From contig JAWXUM010000008.1 in the NCBI GenBank assembly GCA_044432645.1, forward strand, positions 1 to 64,000: a stretch of DNA of 64,000 nt, written 5' to 3'. Origin of the DNA: SIG603 sp044432645. GTDB lineage: Bacteria > Bacillota > Clostridia > Oscillospirales > Acutalibacteraceae. The translations under genes were made by a program, and so were the position numbers. Numbering within the stretch: the stretch's first letter is position 1; every line of letters starts with the position of its first letter. Shown piece by piece: positions 40,436 through 49,753 of the stretch. The notes beneath the pieces are model-generated. The model was given only the letters and a program-made list of their open reading frames with translations. It was not told where the DNA came from and did no database searches.

Positions 40436-42463
40436 TTAAAGTGTGATACAATCTAATAGTTCTTCGTGCCCTTTTTTAATGAAAATAGGGATAATTTCAA
40501 TTGGTGCGTCACAAACAATGTCAATTCCACCTTCAAATTCTTCTTTTGTGAAAGCGTTTATCCAAGTTGTGCCAGCTGGTAAATAAACATTGCGTTTTCT
40601 TTGTTTGTATTCTGTGATAGGAGCAACAAGAATTGCTTCACCGAATAAGTATTCGTCTTTAATATCCCAAGCTTTTTCGTCGTTTTGGAAATCGTAGAAT
40701 AAACCACGGATAACTGGTTCGCCAGTTGCAGTTGAATTATCCAATGTTTTTCTAATATAAGGCTTAAGATTTTTTCTGATATTTAAATAACTTTTCATTA
40801 TTTCGCAATTTGCTTCGCCATAAGACCAAATTTCGTTGTCAGCACCACTTTTGCATTTACCACCACGAGTTGTTGAAAGTGGCTCTTTGTTTGGGGCACG
40901 GTTTCCGTGAAGTCTTGCAACAGGACAGAAGATGCCATATTGAAACCAACGGATTATTAATTCTTGGAATTTTTCATCGTGAATATTTCCGTTATAGAAA
41001 CCGCCAATATCAGTGTTCCACCAAGGAATACCAGCCATGCCCATGTGTATACCACAAACAATTTGATTTTTAAATGCAGGGAATGTTGAAGGCACGTCGC
41101 CAGACCAAACAAGTGCGCCATATTTTTGGCTACCAGCCCAAGCACAGCGAACTAAACTTATAATATTGTCTTTTTCGCCAACGCTTACAAGACCATCGTG
41201 GAAAGTTTTAGTGTAGTGAAGTGGGAATACATTTCCAACTTCGGCCGCAGAACCAAGGTAATGTCTGTAATTATTAAAATCATATTTTGAATAAGCTGGC
41301 TCGGCAACATCAAGCCAAAAAGATTTTATGCCGTATTTATAGTAGTTTTCTTTCACAGTGTTCCAAACATATTTTTGGGCATCAGGGTTTGTAAAATCCA
41401 AAATATTTGTTGTGTCTACTGTGAATTTGCTTATGTTAATGCCTGTTTCAGTGCGAATAAGGTAACCTAATTCTTCAATTTTTTTGTATGTTGGTGATTC
41501 AAGTGCAACTGATGGCCAAATTGAAACACAAACTTCTGTTCCCATTGCTTTAAGTTCATCAACCATAGCTTTAGGGTCTGGCCAATAATCTTTGTCAAAA
41601 CCCCAAGTGCCTTGGTGTGTCCAGTGAAAATAATCGATAACAATAACGTCCAAAGGCATATTCATGTCGTTATATTTTCTTGCGATTTCTAAAACTTCAT
41701 CTTGAGTTTGATATCTTAATTTACTTTGCCAAAAACCAAGTGCATAGTCAGGCATAACAGGTGGTTTACCAGTTACATCTGTGTAGTTGCGAACAACTTC
41801 TGCTGGAGTGTCGCCAGTTGTTATCCAGTAATCAATTTCTTTAGTACATTCAGAAGTCCATTCTGTCATGTTACTTCCAAAAGTTGCACGGCCAATAGAT
41901 GGGTTATTCCACAAAAAGCCGTAACCTAAATTTGAATACATGAATGGAATAGAAACTTGAGAGTTTTTCTGTGCTAATTCTAGGAAAGAACCTTTTAAAT
42001 CTAAAAGTCCATTTTGATATTGACCCATACCGTATATTTTTTCGTTCTCGTTTGCGTGGAATTTAAGCGAAGTTTCGAAATAATCACCAGCAACCGATTT
42101 CATTTCTTTCGATAAAATTCTAAGGCTTGTCATTGTGTCGTATTCGTATTCTTTAAGAAGAACTTCGCCTTTTTGGTTTTGGAAAAGCAATTTTCCTTTT
42201 GGGTTCATTGTAACTTTAATGTTGCCATTAGTCATTATAACTTTTGTTTTTGGTGCAACGATAATTTCATCACATTCGGTTTCTTCGGCTACATATTCTA
42301 AAACAGGCTCTGCTGTAAAAGTGTCCTCTAACGCCCAGTTTTGGTCTTGAAATTTGTTCAGTTTAGTAACACGAACACGAATAGCGTTTTTAGAAAAAGC
42401 TTCGATTTGAGTTATTTGACCTGCAGCTTGTCTGATAATCTTATTTTCTTTAATTACAATCAT
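40436..42463 (-). CDS. Glycoside hydrolase family 31 (alpha-xylosidase/alpha-glucosidase type)
   Basis: The 675-aa product has an N-terminal beta-sandwich and a TIM barrel with nucleophile Asp in SFWLDVAEPAYS, acid/base Asp in VWSGDVPSTF, and FCPVARLHGNR near the substrate pocket, all typical of GH31. The DxxEP form at the nucleophile is closest to YicI-like alpha-xylosidases and allied exo-enzymes. No signal peptide, so it acts on imported oligosaccharides. First gene of the minus-strand operon, divergent from the AraC regulator. Substrate not fixed by sequence. Confidence 0.9.
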   Translation of the reverse strand: MIVIKENKIIRQAAGQITQIEAFSKNAIRVRVTKLNKFQDQNWALEDTFTAEPVLEYVAEETECDEIIVAPKTKVIMTNGNIKVTMNPKGKLLFQNQKGEVLLKEYEYDTMTSLRILSKEMKSVAGDYFETSLKFHANENEKIYGMGQYQNGLLDLKGSFLELAQKNSQVSIPFMYSNLGYGFLWNNPSIGRATFGSNMTEWTSECTKEIDYWITTGDTPAEVVRNYTDVTGKPPVMPDYALGFWQSKLRYQTQDEVLEIARKYNDMNMPLDVIVIDYFHWTHQGTWGFDKDYWPDPKAMVDELKAMGTEVCVSIWPSVALESPTYKKIEELGYLIRTETGINISKFTVDTTNILDFTNPDAQKYVWNTVKENYYKYGIKSFWLDVAEPAYSKYDFNNYRHYLGSAAEVGNVFPLHYTKTFHDGLVSVGEKDNIISLVRCAWAGSQKYGALVWSGDVPSTFPAFKNQIVCGIHMGMAGIPWWNTDIGGFYNGNIHDEKFQELIIRWFQYGIFCPVARLHGNRAPNKEPLSTTRGGKCKSGADNEIWSYGEANCEIMKSYLNIRKNLKPYIRKTLDNSTATGEPVIRGLFYDFQNDEKAWDIKDEYLFGEAILVAPITEYKQRKRNVYLPAGTTWINAFTKEEFEGGIDIVCDAPIEIIPIFIKKGHEELLDCITL

Positions 42464-42490
42464 AAATCCTCCAAAAAATTTATTTTACTC

Positions 42491-42518
42491 TTGTATTATA
42501 TAACAAATGCGTTATAAT
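42491..42518 (+). promoter_or_regulatory. Probable promoter of the AraC regulator
   Basis: TTGTAT (42491-42496), 16-nt spacer, TATAAT (42513-42518) in the divergent gap between GH31 and the regulator. Confidence 0.5.
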
Positions 42519-42583
42519 AGATTGTATGATAAAGGTTTAAAAACTGGTATGTTCCTATACCTTTTAGTAAGGAGTTGTTTATT

Positions 42584-43432
42584 ATGTTTAAAAATGTTTC
42601 AAGAAAAAGAATGAAATTTGCGTATACTCCCAGTAAATTGACCGAGGAGTTGATTACAGTATCATCACAAATGGGTGTTAACAATTCAAACAAAATGTAT
42701 TTAAATAGAAAGACGTTTAACGACTATCAAGTTATGTATGTTGCTAAAGGCGAAATACATTTAAATCAGTATGGAAATAAATATGTTTACAAACAGGGCG
42801 AAACGGTTTTGATGAGCCTTTATGATGAACATGAGTACTATGCCAATCCAGAAAAAGCTACACAGGTTTTGTGGTTTCATTTCAGGGGTGCAACAACAGA
42901 ATCCATTGTGAAAACCTTGAACATTAATAAATTATTTCCAATTAAATATGTAAACCCTAATATAGAAGGAAAAATATTAGATTTATTTACGGTTATTAAT
43001 AGAGAAAATATAGATTTTGAATATGAATTAGCACCGATGCTTTATGAAATGGTTGCCCAAATTTCCAGAGAAACTTTAGTCGAACTCGAAAATACGATAA
43101 ATTCTTCACAAAAATGGTTTCACAGTGCAGTTATACTTTACATAGAAAATCATATTACTGAAAAACTTACGATTGAAGATATCAGTAGGGGGATAGGGCT
43201 TAAAAAAAGCTATTTTGTTAAAAAATTCTCTAATTTTTTCGACATACCTCCATATCAATTAATAATAAAGATGAAACTGGAGTATTCAACGGATTTATTA
43301 ATATCGGATGATATTAGTGTTTGTGAAATTGCAAACAAGTTGTGTTTTACAGACCAAAGCCATTATGGCAAACATTTTAAAAAAAATTACGGTACATCGC
43401 CAGCAAACTATAGGAAAATGTTCACAAAATAA
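42584..43432 (+). CDS. AraC-family transcriptional regulator (cupin + HTH)
   Basis: The 282-aa product has an N-terminal cupin-like ligand domain (YKQGETVLMSLYDEHEYYAN) and a C-terminal double HTH (LTIEDISRGIGLKKSYFVKK, then SVCEIANKLCFTDQSHYGKH). ATG 42584 has AAGGAG nine nt upstream. Divergent from the GH31 operon and upstream of the sugar ABC transporter, so it probably senses a released sugar and activates both. Confidence 0.9.
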   Translation: MFKNVSRKRMKFAYTPSKLTEELITVSSQMGVNNSNKMYLNRKTFNDYQVMYVAKGEIHLNQYGNKYVYKQGETVLMSLYDEHEYYANPEKATQVLWFHFRGATTESIVKTLNINKLFPIKYVNPNIEGKILDLFTVINRENIDFEYELAPMLYEMVAQISRETLVELENTINSSQKWFHSAVILYIENHITEKLTIEDISRGIGLKKSYFVKKFSNFFDIPPYQLIIKMKLEYSTDLLISDDISVCEIANKLCFTDQSHYGKHFKKNYGTSPANYRKMFTK

Positions 43433-43447
43433 CTAAAAAAATTTTAT

Positions 43448-43517
43448 CGCTACACATAAATACTAAAAAAATAATCGATATATGAAAATTTTAGTTTCTT
43501 ATGTATAGCGTTTTTTT
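43448..43517 (+). terminator. Long-hairpin terminator after the AraC gene
   Basis: Outer arms cgctacacataa (43448-43459) and ttatgtatagcg (43499-43510), inner arms actaaaa/ttttagt, then seven T. The rest of the gap 43,433-43,839 holds the transporter promoter. Confidence 0.65.
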
Positions 43518-43753
43518 GTCTTTTTTTATAGAAATATAATTATAAAAATCTTGCCAAAAGGTTATAAATTTAACCAAATGTTAAAATACTATATTAAAAA
43601 GTGGAAAAACAATAGCTTATTTTCACAATATTTTCACAGTGATTTAACATTAATTTCATCTTTTATTTGGAATAAATGTGCAAAGATATGCCTTTTGTTA
43701 GTTTATTATGTACATAATGTGTAGAAAAAGCATTTAAAGTTGGTTTTGCGTTA

Positions 43754-43782
43754 TTGAAATGTGAAATTTTATTTGATATTAT
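43754..43782 (+). promoter_or_regulatory. Promoter of the sugar ABC transporter operon
   Basis: TTGAAA (43754-43759), 17-nt spacer, TATTAT (43777-43782). The upstream 200 bp contain several ttttca/tgaaaa words that could be regulator sites. Confidence 0.62.
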
Positions 43783-43839
43783 AGTGACACAGAGATGAAC
43801 AGAATGTTAATCGTTATATTTTATAAAGGGGAGTTAACA

Positions 43840-44781
43840 ATGGCAAAAAGTAAGACAGTAAAAGAATCAAAATTATTTACTAAGGATTTTAAAAATAGGT
43901 TTGTGAAGTATAGACAGTTATATTTACTTATAATTCCAGCATTGGTTTCGGTTTTTATTTTCCATTACATACCTATATATGGTGTGCAAATAGCATTTAA
44001 GGATTTCAGTTCAAGCCGTGGAATTTGGGGCAGTGAATGGGTAGGTTTCGAACATTTTATTCGTTTTTTCGAGTATAAAGGTTTTTGGGACATTATTTGG
44101 AATACACTATCAATTAGTTTGTATGGGCTTGCACTTTTCCCACTTGGTGTAATTTTCGCCTTAATGCTTAATGAAGTAAGATACTTAAAATTAAAAAAAG
44201 CAGTTCAAATGATTACATATGCACCACACTTCGTTTCAACAGTTATTGTATGTTCATTGGTTAAAATCTTATTAGCAAGAAGCAACGGTGTTTATAACAA
44301 TATGCTTGAAATGATAGGACTAGATAGAATAGATTTCTTAGCAAGCTCTAAATTATTCTCTTCAATATTTGTGTGGAGCAGTGAGTGGACTAACTTAGGT
44401 TGGAGTACAATTATATTTATATCAGCACTAGCAGCAGTTTCACCAGACCTTCAAGAATCTGCCCAAATAGATGGAGCAAGCAGATGGGATATTATTTGGC
44501 ATATTAACGTGCCAACAATTTTACCTACAATTATGATTATGTTAATTTTAAAATCTGGTAATTTAATGAGCGTTGGTTTCGAGAAAATCTTCCTACTACA
44601 AAATCCTCTTAACTTAGAAGCTTCTACGGTTTTATCCACTTATGTTTACGACATTGGTATCGTTGGTGGTCAGTTCAGTTATTCAACGGCAATTGGTTTA
44701 TTTAATAATGTTGTCGAACTGATTTTAGTTTTAATTGTTAATCAAATAAGTAAAAAATTAACAAATACAAGTATGTGGTAA
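43840..44781 (+). CDS. Sugar ABC transporter permease, LplB-type
   Basis: The 313-aa product has six predicted spans and the inner-membrane motif for ATPase contact, ESAQIDGASRWDIIWHINVP (EAA loop). The start HYIPIYGVQIAFKDFSSSRG is typical of LplB/YtcO permeases that import oligosaccharides. ATG 43840 follows AAAGGGGAG; the frame extends back 15 codons without a ribosome site. Partner permease and lipoprotein follow. No ATPase gene is present, as is usual in Firmicutes, where a shared MsmX-type ATPase serves many such importers. Confidence 0.9.
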   Translation: MAKSKTVKESKLFTKDFKNRFVKYRQLYLLIIPALVSVFIFHYIPIYGVQIAFKDFSSSRGIWGSEWVGFEHFIRFFEYKGFWDIIWNTLSISLYGLALFPLGVIFALMLNEVRYLKLKKAVQMITYAPHFVSTVIVCSLVKILLARSNGVYNNMLEMIGLDRIDFLASSKLFSSIFVWSSEWTNLGWSTIIFISALAAVSPDLQESAQIDGASRWDIIWHINVPTILPTIMIMLILKSGNLMSVGFEKIFLLQNPLNLEASTVLSTYVYDIGIVGGQFSYSTAIGLFNNVVELILVLIVNQISKKLTNTSMW

Positions 44782-44796
44782 GGGAGGAGAAAAATA

Positions 44797-45717
44797 ATGA
44801 CAGCAAAAAATGCAATTAAAAAAAGCAACGGAGATAAAATTTTCGATATAGTAAATATAACTTTACTTATTATTATAACAATAGTAGTGGCGTATCCTTT
44901 ATATTTTACAATTATAGCATCTCTTTCAAACCCAGCAGAAGTATCGGCGGGAACTGTAATGTTTACTCCAGTAGATTTTTGTCTGGATGCATACAAATAC
45001 GTTTTTCAAGATGATCGAATTTGGTCTGGTTATGCGAATAGCATATTCTATACTTCACTATCAACGCTATACTGTTTGTGCTTAACAATTCCAGCAGCAT
45101 ATGTTTTATCAAAGAAAGATATTCCATTTCGTTGGCCTATGATGGTATTCTTCCTAATTACAATGTACTTCAGTGGTGGTATGATTCCAAGTTATATCAA
45201 CATTTCAAATTTAGGTCTTATAGATACACCATGGGTAATGATTCTTGGAATTGGTGTAACTTGCAGAAACTTAATTATTTCACGTCAATATTTTTCAAGC
45301 AGTGTTCCAAATGAAGTTTACGAGGCAGCAGCAATTGATGGCGCTTCACAAATTAAATCATTCATTAAAATAGCATTACCACTAGCAAAACCAATTATCG
45401 CTGTTATGGCTTTATATTATGCAGTAAACGACTGGAATACATATATGCGTGGTATGCTTTATTTAAAAGATAGCGATTTATACCCACTACAAGTTGTAAT
45501 CAGAAATATCTTAATCGAAAATCAAGTTTCAGATGTAGATTTATCCAGTGGGTCATTTACACAAGCAGATGTAGATCTTTTGATTTACAAAGACCAACTT
45601 GTTGAGGCTATGAGGTATTCAACAATCTTTATTTCTAGTGCACCACTACTAATTGCATATCCTTTTGTACAAAAATTCTTTGTAAAAGGTGTAATGGTTG
45701 GTTCAGTAAAAGGTTAA
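44797..45717 (+). CDS. Sugar ABC transporter permease, YtcP-type
   Basis: The 306-aa product has six spans and EAA loop EVYEAAAIDGASQIKSFIKI; the central MYFSGGMIPSYI stretch marks the YtcP/CUT1-like group that pairs with LplB-type permeases. GGGAGGAG precedes the ATG, 15 nt after the first permease. Together they form the channel for oligosaccharide import. Confidence 0.9.
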   Translation: MTAKNAIKKSNGDKIFDIVNITLLIIITIVVAYPLYFTIIASLSNPAEVSAGTVMFTPVDFCLDAYKYVFQDDRIWSGYANSIFYTSLSTLYCLCLTIPAAYVLSKKDIPFRWPMMVFFLITMYFSGGMIPSYINISNLGLIDTPWVMILGIGVTCRNLIISRQYFSSSVPNEVYEAAAIDGASQIKSFIKIALPLAKPIIAVMALYYAVNDWNTYMRGMLYLKDSDLYPLQVVIRNILIENQVSDVDLSSGSFTQADVDLLIYKDQLVEAMRYSTIFISSAPLLIAYPFVQKFFVKGVMVGSVKG

Positions 45718-45757
45718 AGGTTGAAAAATAATATTAACAAACAGAAAGGGAGAAATT

Positions 45758-47503
45758 ATGAAAACAAGAATTTTGGCAGCGGTACTTGCAGGAGCTATGT
45801 TATTTGGATTAGTAGCTTGTAGTAGTAGTGCAACAGAAGAATCAACGGCAAGTTCAACAAGCAGTTCAGCAGACAGCTCAGAAGAAGAAGTGGAGGAATC
45901 AATTTACCCTGATTACTTGAATATGGAATCAGACACTCCTATGGTAGTAGACGGAGAACAAATTACACTTAAAATCATGCTTAATGTTGGTACTTATACA
46001 ACTAAATCAGATATTTGGTTTTGGGAGTATTTAGAGCAAGAGCATAATATCATTATTGAATTAGAAGAAGTTTTAGATGTAAACGCAGCAGAACAAAAAA
46101 ACTTAGCATTCAGTGCTGGTACAGATGTTGATATCTTTATGAAAATGTCATTCTCAACAACTGAACTTGTAAACTACGGTGTTGGTGAAGGTCAAATATT
46201 GGATATGAATGAATATATTAGTGAAGAGCTTACTCCTAATTTATTAGCACTTATGGATACAACTGATGGTTTAGAAGCAGCACTTACAGCAACAGATGGT
46301 GGTATTTATTCAACAGGTGCTGTATCTGGTAAAACATATAGCGATGGTGCTCAAACTGGTTCAATTTCTGACTTCAGATATAACGATGCTTGGTTACAAG
46401 AGTTAGGCATGGACATTCCAGAAACAGTAGACGAATTTTTAGATGTATTACGTGGCTATGCAACACTTGGCGATGACATCATTCCTTTTGGTGGAAGCTG
46501 GGAATGGGATAACGGTATGCAAGTATTCGCTACAGCAGTTGGCGTAGTAACAAGACAAGGTGTAAATTCCTTTATAAACCCAACTTATTATAACGATGAA
46601 GCTTCATTCATTTATGGTAACCAAGATGTATACCAACAAATTCTTGAATGGTATAACACTATGTATGAAGAAGGCTTAATATCACAAGATTTCTTTACAC
46701 TAGACACATCTGCAACACAAGCTCTTGGCAAAACTGGCGTATTCGGTGTTCTATCAAACACAACATCTGAATATCTTGGCGAAAACTTTACAGATTACTT
46801 AACACTTGAGCCACTTGTAAGCGATTTAAATGACACACAAATTTGGGGCGACTCAACAGGATATATTACAATAGGTTCATTTGTAATAAATGCCGAAACT
46901 GAATACCCTGAACTTTGTGTTCGTTTTATGGATTTCTTCTATGATGCAGAAAATGCAGTTCTTGCTCAATTCGGACCAAACGCAATATCACAATCAGATA
47001 TCCTTTACGACATGACACAAGGTTGGACAATAGACGAAGACCATGTTTATGGTTATTTAGATGTTGCTGATGGAACTTTTACTGGCACTAATAATGATTA
47101 TAAATTAGGTTATATTTCAGCTGCAGCACAATTTGTTGGATATTTCCCAAGTAGTTTAGAAATTCAATCAAATGTTCAAGGCACATTTGAATACGAAGAA
47201 ATAGCGCTTGATTTAACAACAACAAATGGTGTCAGAAGACAAGGTAACTGGGATAATCTTGTACCATATGTAGTCGATCCTTACCCAACAATTACATATT
47301 TCTCTGAAGAGGAAAGTGAAATTATTGCCGATAATGGTACTGTTATAAATACTTTCGCAACAGTTGAATTTGCAAAATTTGTAACTGGTGAACGTGAAAT
47401 TACAGACGAAGAAATGGCTTTATATTTCGAAGAACTTGACGCTTTAGGATACCAAGAATACTTAGCAGTATATGTAGCTTATGATGAAGAATATTTTCAA
47501 TAA
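45758..47503 (+). CDS. Extracellular solute-binding lipoprotein, LplA-type
   Basis: The 581-aa product has a lipoprotein signal peptide with lipobox FGLVAC (Cys21), a Ser/Glu-rich tether (about 22-50) and a large type-1 solute-binding fold (WNDLVPYVVDPYPTITYFSE-like end region). At over 560 aa it is of the LplA size class that binds oligosaccharides. It is the only protein of the locus seen to be exported, so it captures the substrate outside the cell. AAAGGGAG precedes the ATG. Confidence 0.9.
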   Translation: MKTRILAAVLAGAMLFGLVACSSSATEESTASSTSSSADSSEEEVEESIYPDYLNMESDTPMVVDGEQITLKIMLNVGTYTTKSDIWFWEYLEQEHNIIIELEEVLDVNAAEQKNLAFSAGTDVDIFMKMSFSTTELVNYGVGEGQILDMNEYISEELTPNLLALMDTTDGLEAALTATDGGIYSTGAVSGKTYSDGAQTGSISDFRYNDAWLQELGMDIPETVDEFLDVLRGYATLGDDIIPFGGSWEWDNGMQVFATAVGVVTRQGVNSFINPTYYNDEASFIYGNQDVYQQILEWYNTMYEEGLISQDFFTLDTSATQALGKTGVFGVLSNTTSEYLGENFTDYLTLEPLVSDLNDTQIWGDSTGYITIGSFVINAETEYPELCVRFMDFFYDAENAVLAQFGPNAISQSDILYDMTQGWTIDEDHVYGYLDVADGTFTGTNNDYKLGYISAAAQFVGYFPSSLEIQSNVQGTFEYEEIALDLTTTNGVRRQGNWDNLVPYVVDPYPTITYFSEEESEIIADNGTVINTFATVEFAKFVTGEREITDEEMALYFEELDALGYQEYLAVYVAYDEEYFQ

Positions 47504-47521
47504 AAAATAGTTAATTAACAC

Positions 47522-47551
47522 TCAGCCGTCGCCATTATGGTTGACGGCTGA
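47522..47551 (+). terminator. Hairpin after the solute-binding protein gene
   Basis: tcagccgtc (47522-47530) with gacggctga (47543-47551). It lacks a T-run, so it may protect mRNA or act as a weak terminator. Confidence 0.4.
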
Positions 47552-47623
47552 ACGTTATAAATTTAATAATGTAGCAAAAAATATTTTAAAATGAATAAAA
47601 TGAGAATGTTTTGTTAAAAAAAC

Positions 47624-47653
47624 TTGACACATATGCCTAAAAAGAATTAAAAT
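47624..47653 (+). promoter_or_regulatory. Promoter of the membrane-bound AraC regulator
   Basis: TTGACA (47624-47629), 18-nt spacer, TAAAAT (47648-47653), 37 nt before the start codon. Confidence 0.65.
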
Positions 47654-47689
47654 GAATTAATAACAGTTACAAGAAAAGGGGCATATATA

Positions 47690-49741
47690 ATGAAAAGAAA
47701 AGTAAAAAAAGGTTTGTTAAGAAACTATATCATTACTTATGTATCAATTACAATTTTAACTTTTGTTTCGGCAAGTATATTACTATTGTTTTTTGCAAGT
47801 AATAATTTAACAAAAGTGATGAATGGTGTTACAGAAAACAGTTTGGATACTTTTGTAGATGATTTAGTTGAAAAAATTGAAATATTTGGAAATATTTCTG
47901 CTGAAATTTCTTTTGAAAAAGATTTTGGTGTAGATGTTATTTTAGAAAATAATTCAGTTAAACTGCTAGAAGTTCTGGAAATTTTTTCAAGCTATTCACG
48001 AAATTTACCTTTTGATAGTGAGTTTTTTTTGAAATATTCCGAGAGCGATAAAATATTATTATCAAGTGGTTATCTCAGCTATTTTTCAGTATATAAACAA
48101 AGCGAATGGTCGCAAGAGGATAAAATTCTTATTGAAAACACAGTTGAAAATTCAACCGATTCAAATGTAATAAAATTATCTAACAATGACTATTTGTTTG
48201 TTTTCAATTGCCAAATTTCAAAATATTCAATAAACCCTACAGATGCAAACCTTTGTTTTATTATTCCAGAATCAAAATTACAACAATACGCACAGGATAA
48301 TTACGGCATTGAAAGCCAAGAACTTAGCATTATTTTTGGGGAAAATGTGTTTTATTCAGGTGATATTGTTTTGCCAAGCGAAACACTTTATGCAGTTGAC
48401 GATAACGACAGCGTTCTATTATATTTGCCAATCAGTTCAACTGAAAATTATTTTCAAGAATTTTTAGGAGAAGTAATACTATACTTTATGGTGCCATTGC
48501 TTGTGTTAATGTTGTTAATTAGCTATTTGCTTGCATATAAAAATTATAAGCCAATTAAAAAAATTGTTTCTCAATATAGTTCAAGTTTGTTGGAAAACAA
48601 CGGCGAAATTGCCTTAATCGATAATATATTAACACAAAACAGCAGGTTAATTAAAGAACAAGAGATTTTGATTGTAAGAAAATTATTGTCATTGATAATA
48701 AGTGGTGACAGTTCAGCTGATGTATGTAATTTATTAAAAGAATATAACTTGGAAATAGATGAGATGCATTATTATTTTATATCAGCAGTTACTATCGATG
48801 AAATTCCGATAAATAATAATTTTGATAATATCATTGAAGAAATAGATTATATATCTTCAGGAAATTCAAGTTTGTATTTTATCAGAAAAAGCAAAAACGG
48901 AAAGCTGATTTTCTTTGTGACGTTTGATGACATAGACCAAAAAGTCTTTTTGTTAAAAAAAGTAAACGATATATTTTCTTCAAATGGATTATCATGTACG
49001 CTTAATAACGGCAACACTTATTCAGAACTTTCATTCATGCAAACTTCTTTTTATGAAGCTACATATGGTGGGGCAGAAGTTGAAAATAGTTCCTTGAGTA
49101 ATGAACAAATTGACATTGTTTCGATAGCAAAAAATTACATTAAAAATGGTGATTATGAAAATGCAATTTCAATATTTCTTAAAGGCGAGAAAATTGAACA
49201 ATTCGAAACTCTTCCAAGTTTAGTTCAACGTTATATCGTTGCAGATATTTCGGTTAATTTAACAAGGCTTTACAATGCATTTGGAATAAGCCTTAAAAAC
49301 AGAACAGTTGCAGTTTTGTTGTGTGCAACCGATTATAAAACTATTGTAGAACAAGTAACACTAATAGTTGACAATTGCAAAATAATTGAACCAACTTCGG
49401 AAAATAAAGAAATTAGCGAAAAAATGAAAAGCATATTAAAGTATATTGATGAAAATGTGTTGAATAACGATATGTCACTTTCATCTATGTCTGAATATTT
49501 TAATTCGCACCCAAATACAATATCATTATTATTTAAAAAAGAACTTAAAATGTCCTATAAAGATTATGTAATGCATTTAAGAATAGAAAGAGCAAAAACA
49601 TTGCTTGTCGAAAACGAATACAGTGTATCACAAATATGCGAAATGGTTGGATATGCTAACCCTTCTCACTTTGTAAAAGTGTTCAAAGAAAACACAGGGG
49701 TAACGCCAAATATTTATCGAAAAAGCATTGTTAACGACTAA
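47690..49741 (+). CDS. Membrane-bound AraC-type transcriptional regulator with extracellular sensor
   Basis: The 683-aa product has a membrane span at about 13-34, an extracytoplasmic sensor region (35-262), a second span (263-284), a cytoplasmic linker and a C-terminal AraC double HTH (LSSMSEYFNSHPNTISLLFK, then SVSQICEMVGYANPSHFVKV). This one-component layout, common in gut Firmicutes, lets an outside glycan fragment control transcription without a kinase. GAAAAGGGG precedes the ATG. The sulfatase genes start 13 nt later, so it likely heads and controls that operon. Confidence 0.88.
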   Translation: MKRKVKKGLLRNYIITYVSITILTFVSASILLLFFASNNLTKVMNGVTENSLDTFVDDLVEKIEIFGNISAEISFEKDFGVDVILENNSVKLLEVLEIFSSYSRNLPFDSEFFLKYSESDKILLSSGYLSYFSVYKQSEWSQEDKILIENTVENSTDSNVIKLSNNDYLFVFNCQISKYSINPTDANLCFIIPESKLQQYAQDNYGIESQELSIIFGENVFYSGDIVLPSETLYAVDDNDSVLLYLPISSTENYFQEFLGEVILYFMVPLLVLMLLISYLLAYKNYKPIKKIVSQYSSSLLENNGEIALIDNILTQNSRLIKEQEILIVRKLLSLIISGDSSADVCNLLKEYNLEIDEMHYYFISAVTIDEIPINNNFDNIIEEIDYISSGNSSLYFIRKSKNGKLIFFVTFDDIDQKVFLLKKVNDIFSSNGLSCTLNNGNTYSELSFMQTSFYEATYGGAEVENSSLSNEQIDIVSIAKNYIKNGDYENAISIFLKGEKIEQFETLPSLVQRYIVADISVNLTRLYNAFGISLKNRTVAVLLCATDYKTIVEQVTLIVDNCKIIEPTSENKEISEKMKSILKYIDENVLNNDMSLSSMSEYFNSHPNTISLLFKKELKMSYKDYVMHLRIERAKTLLVENEYSVSQICEMVGYANPSHFVKVFKENTGVTPNIYRKSIVND

Positions 49742-49753
49742 AAGGGGGATATT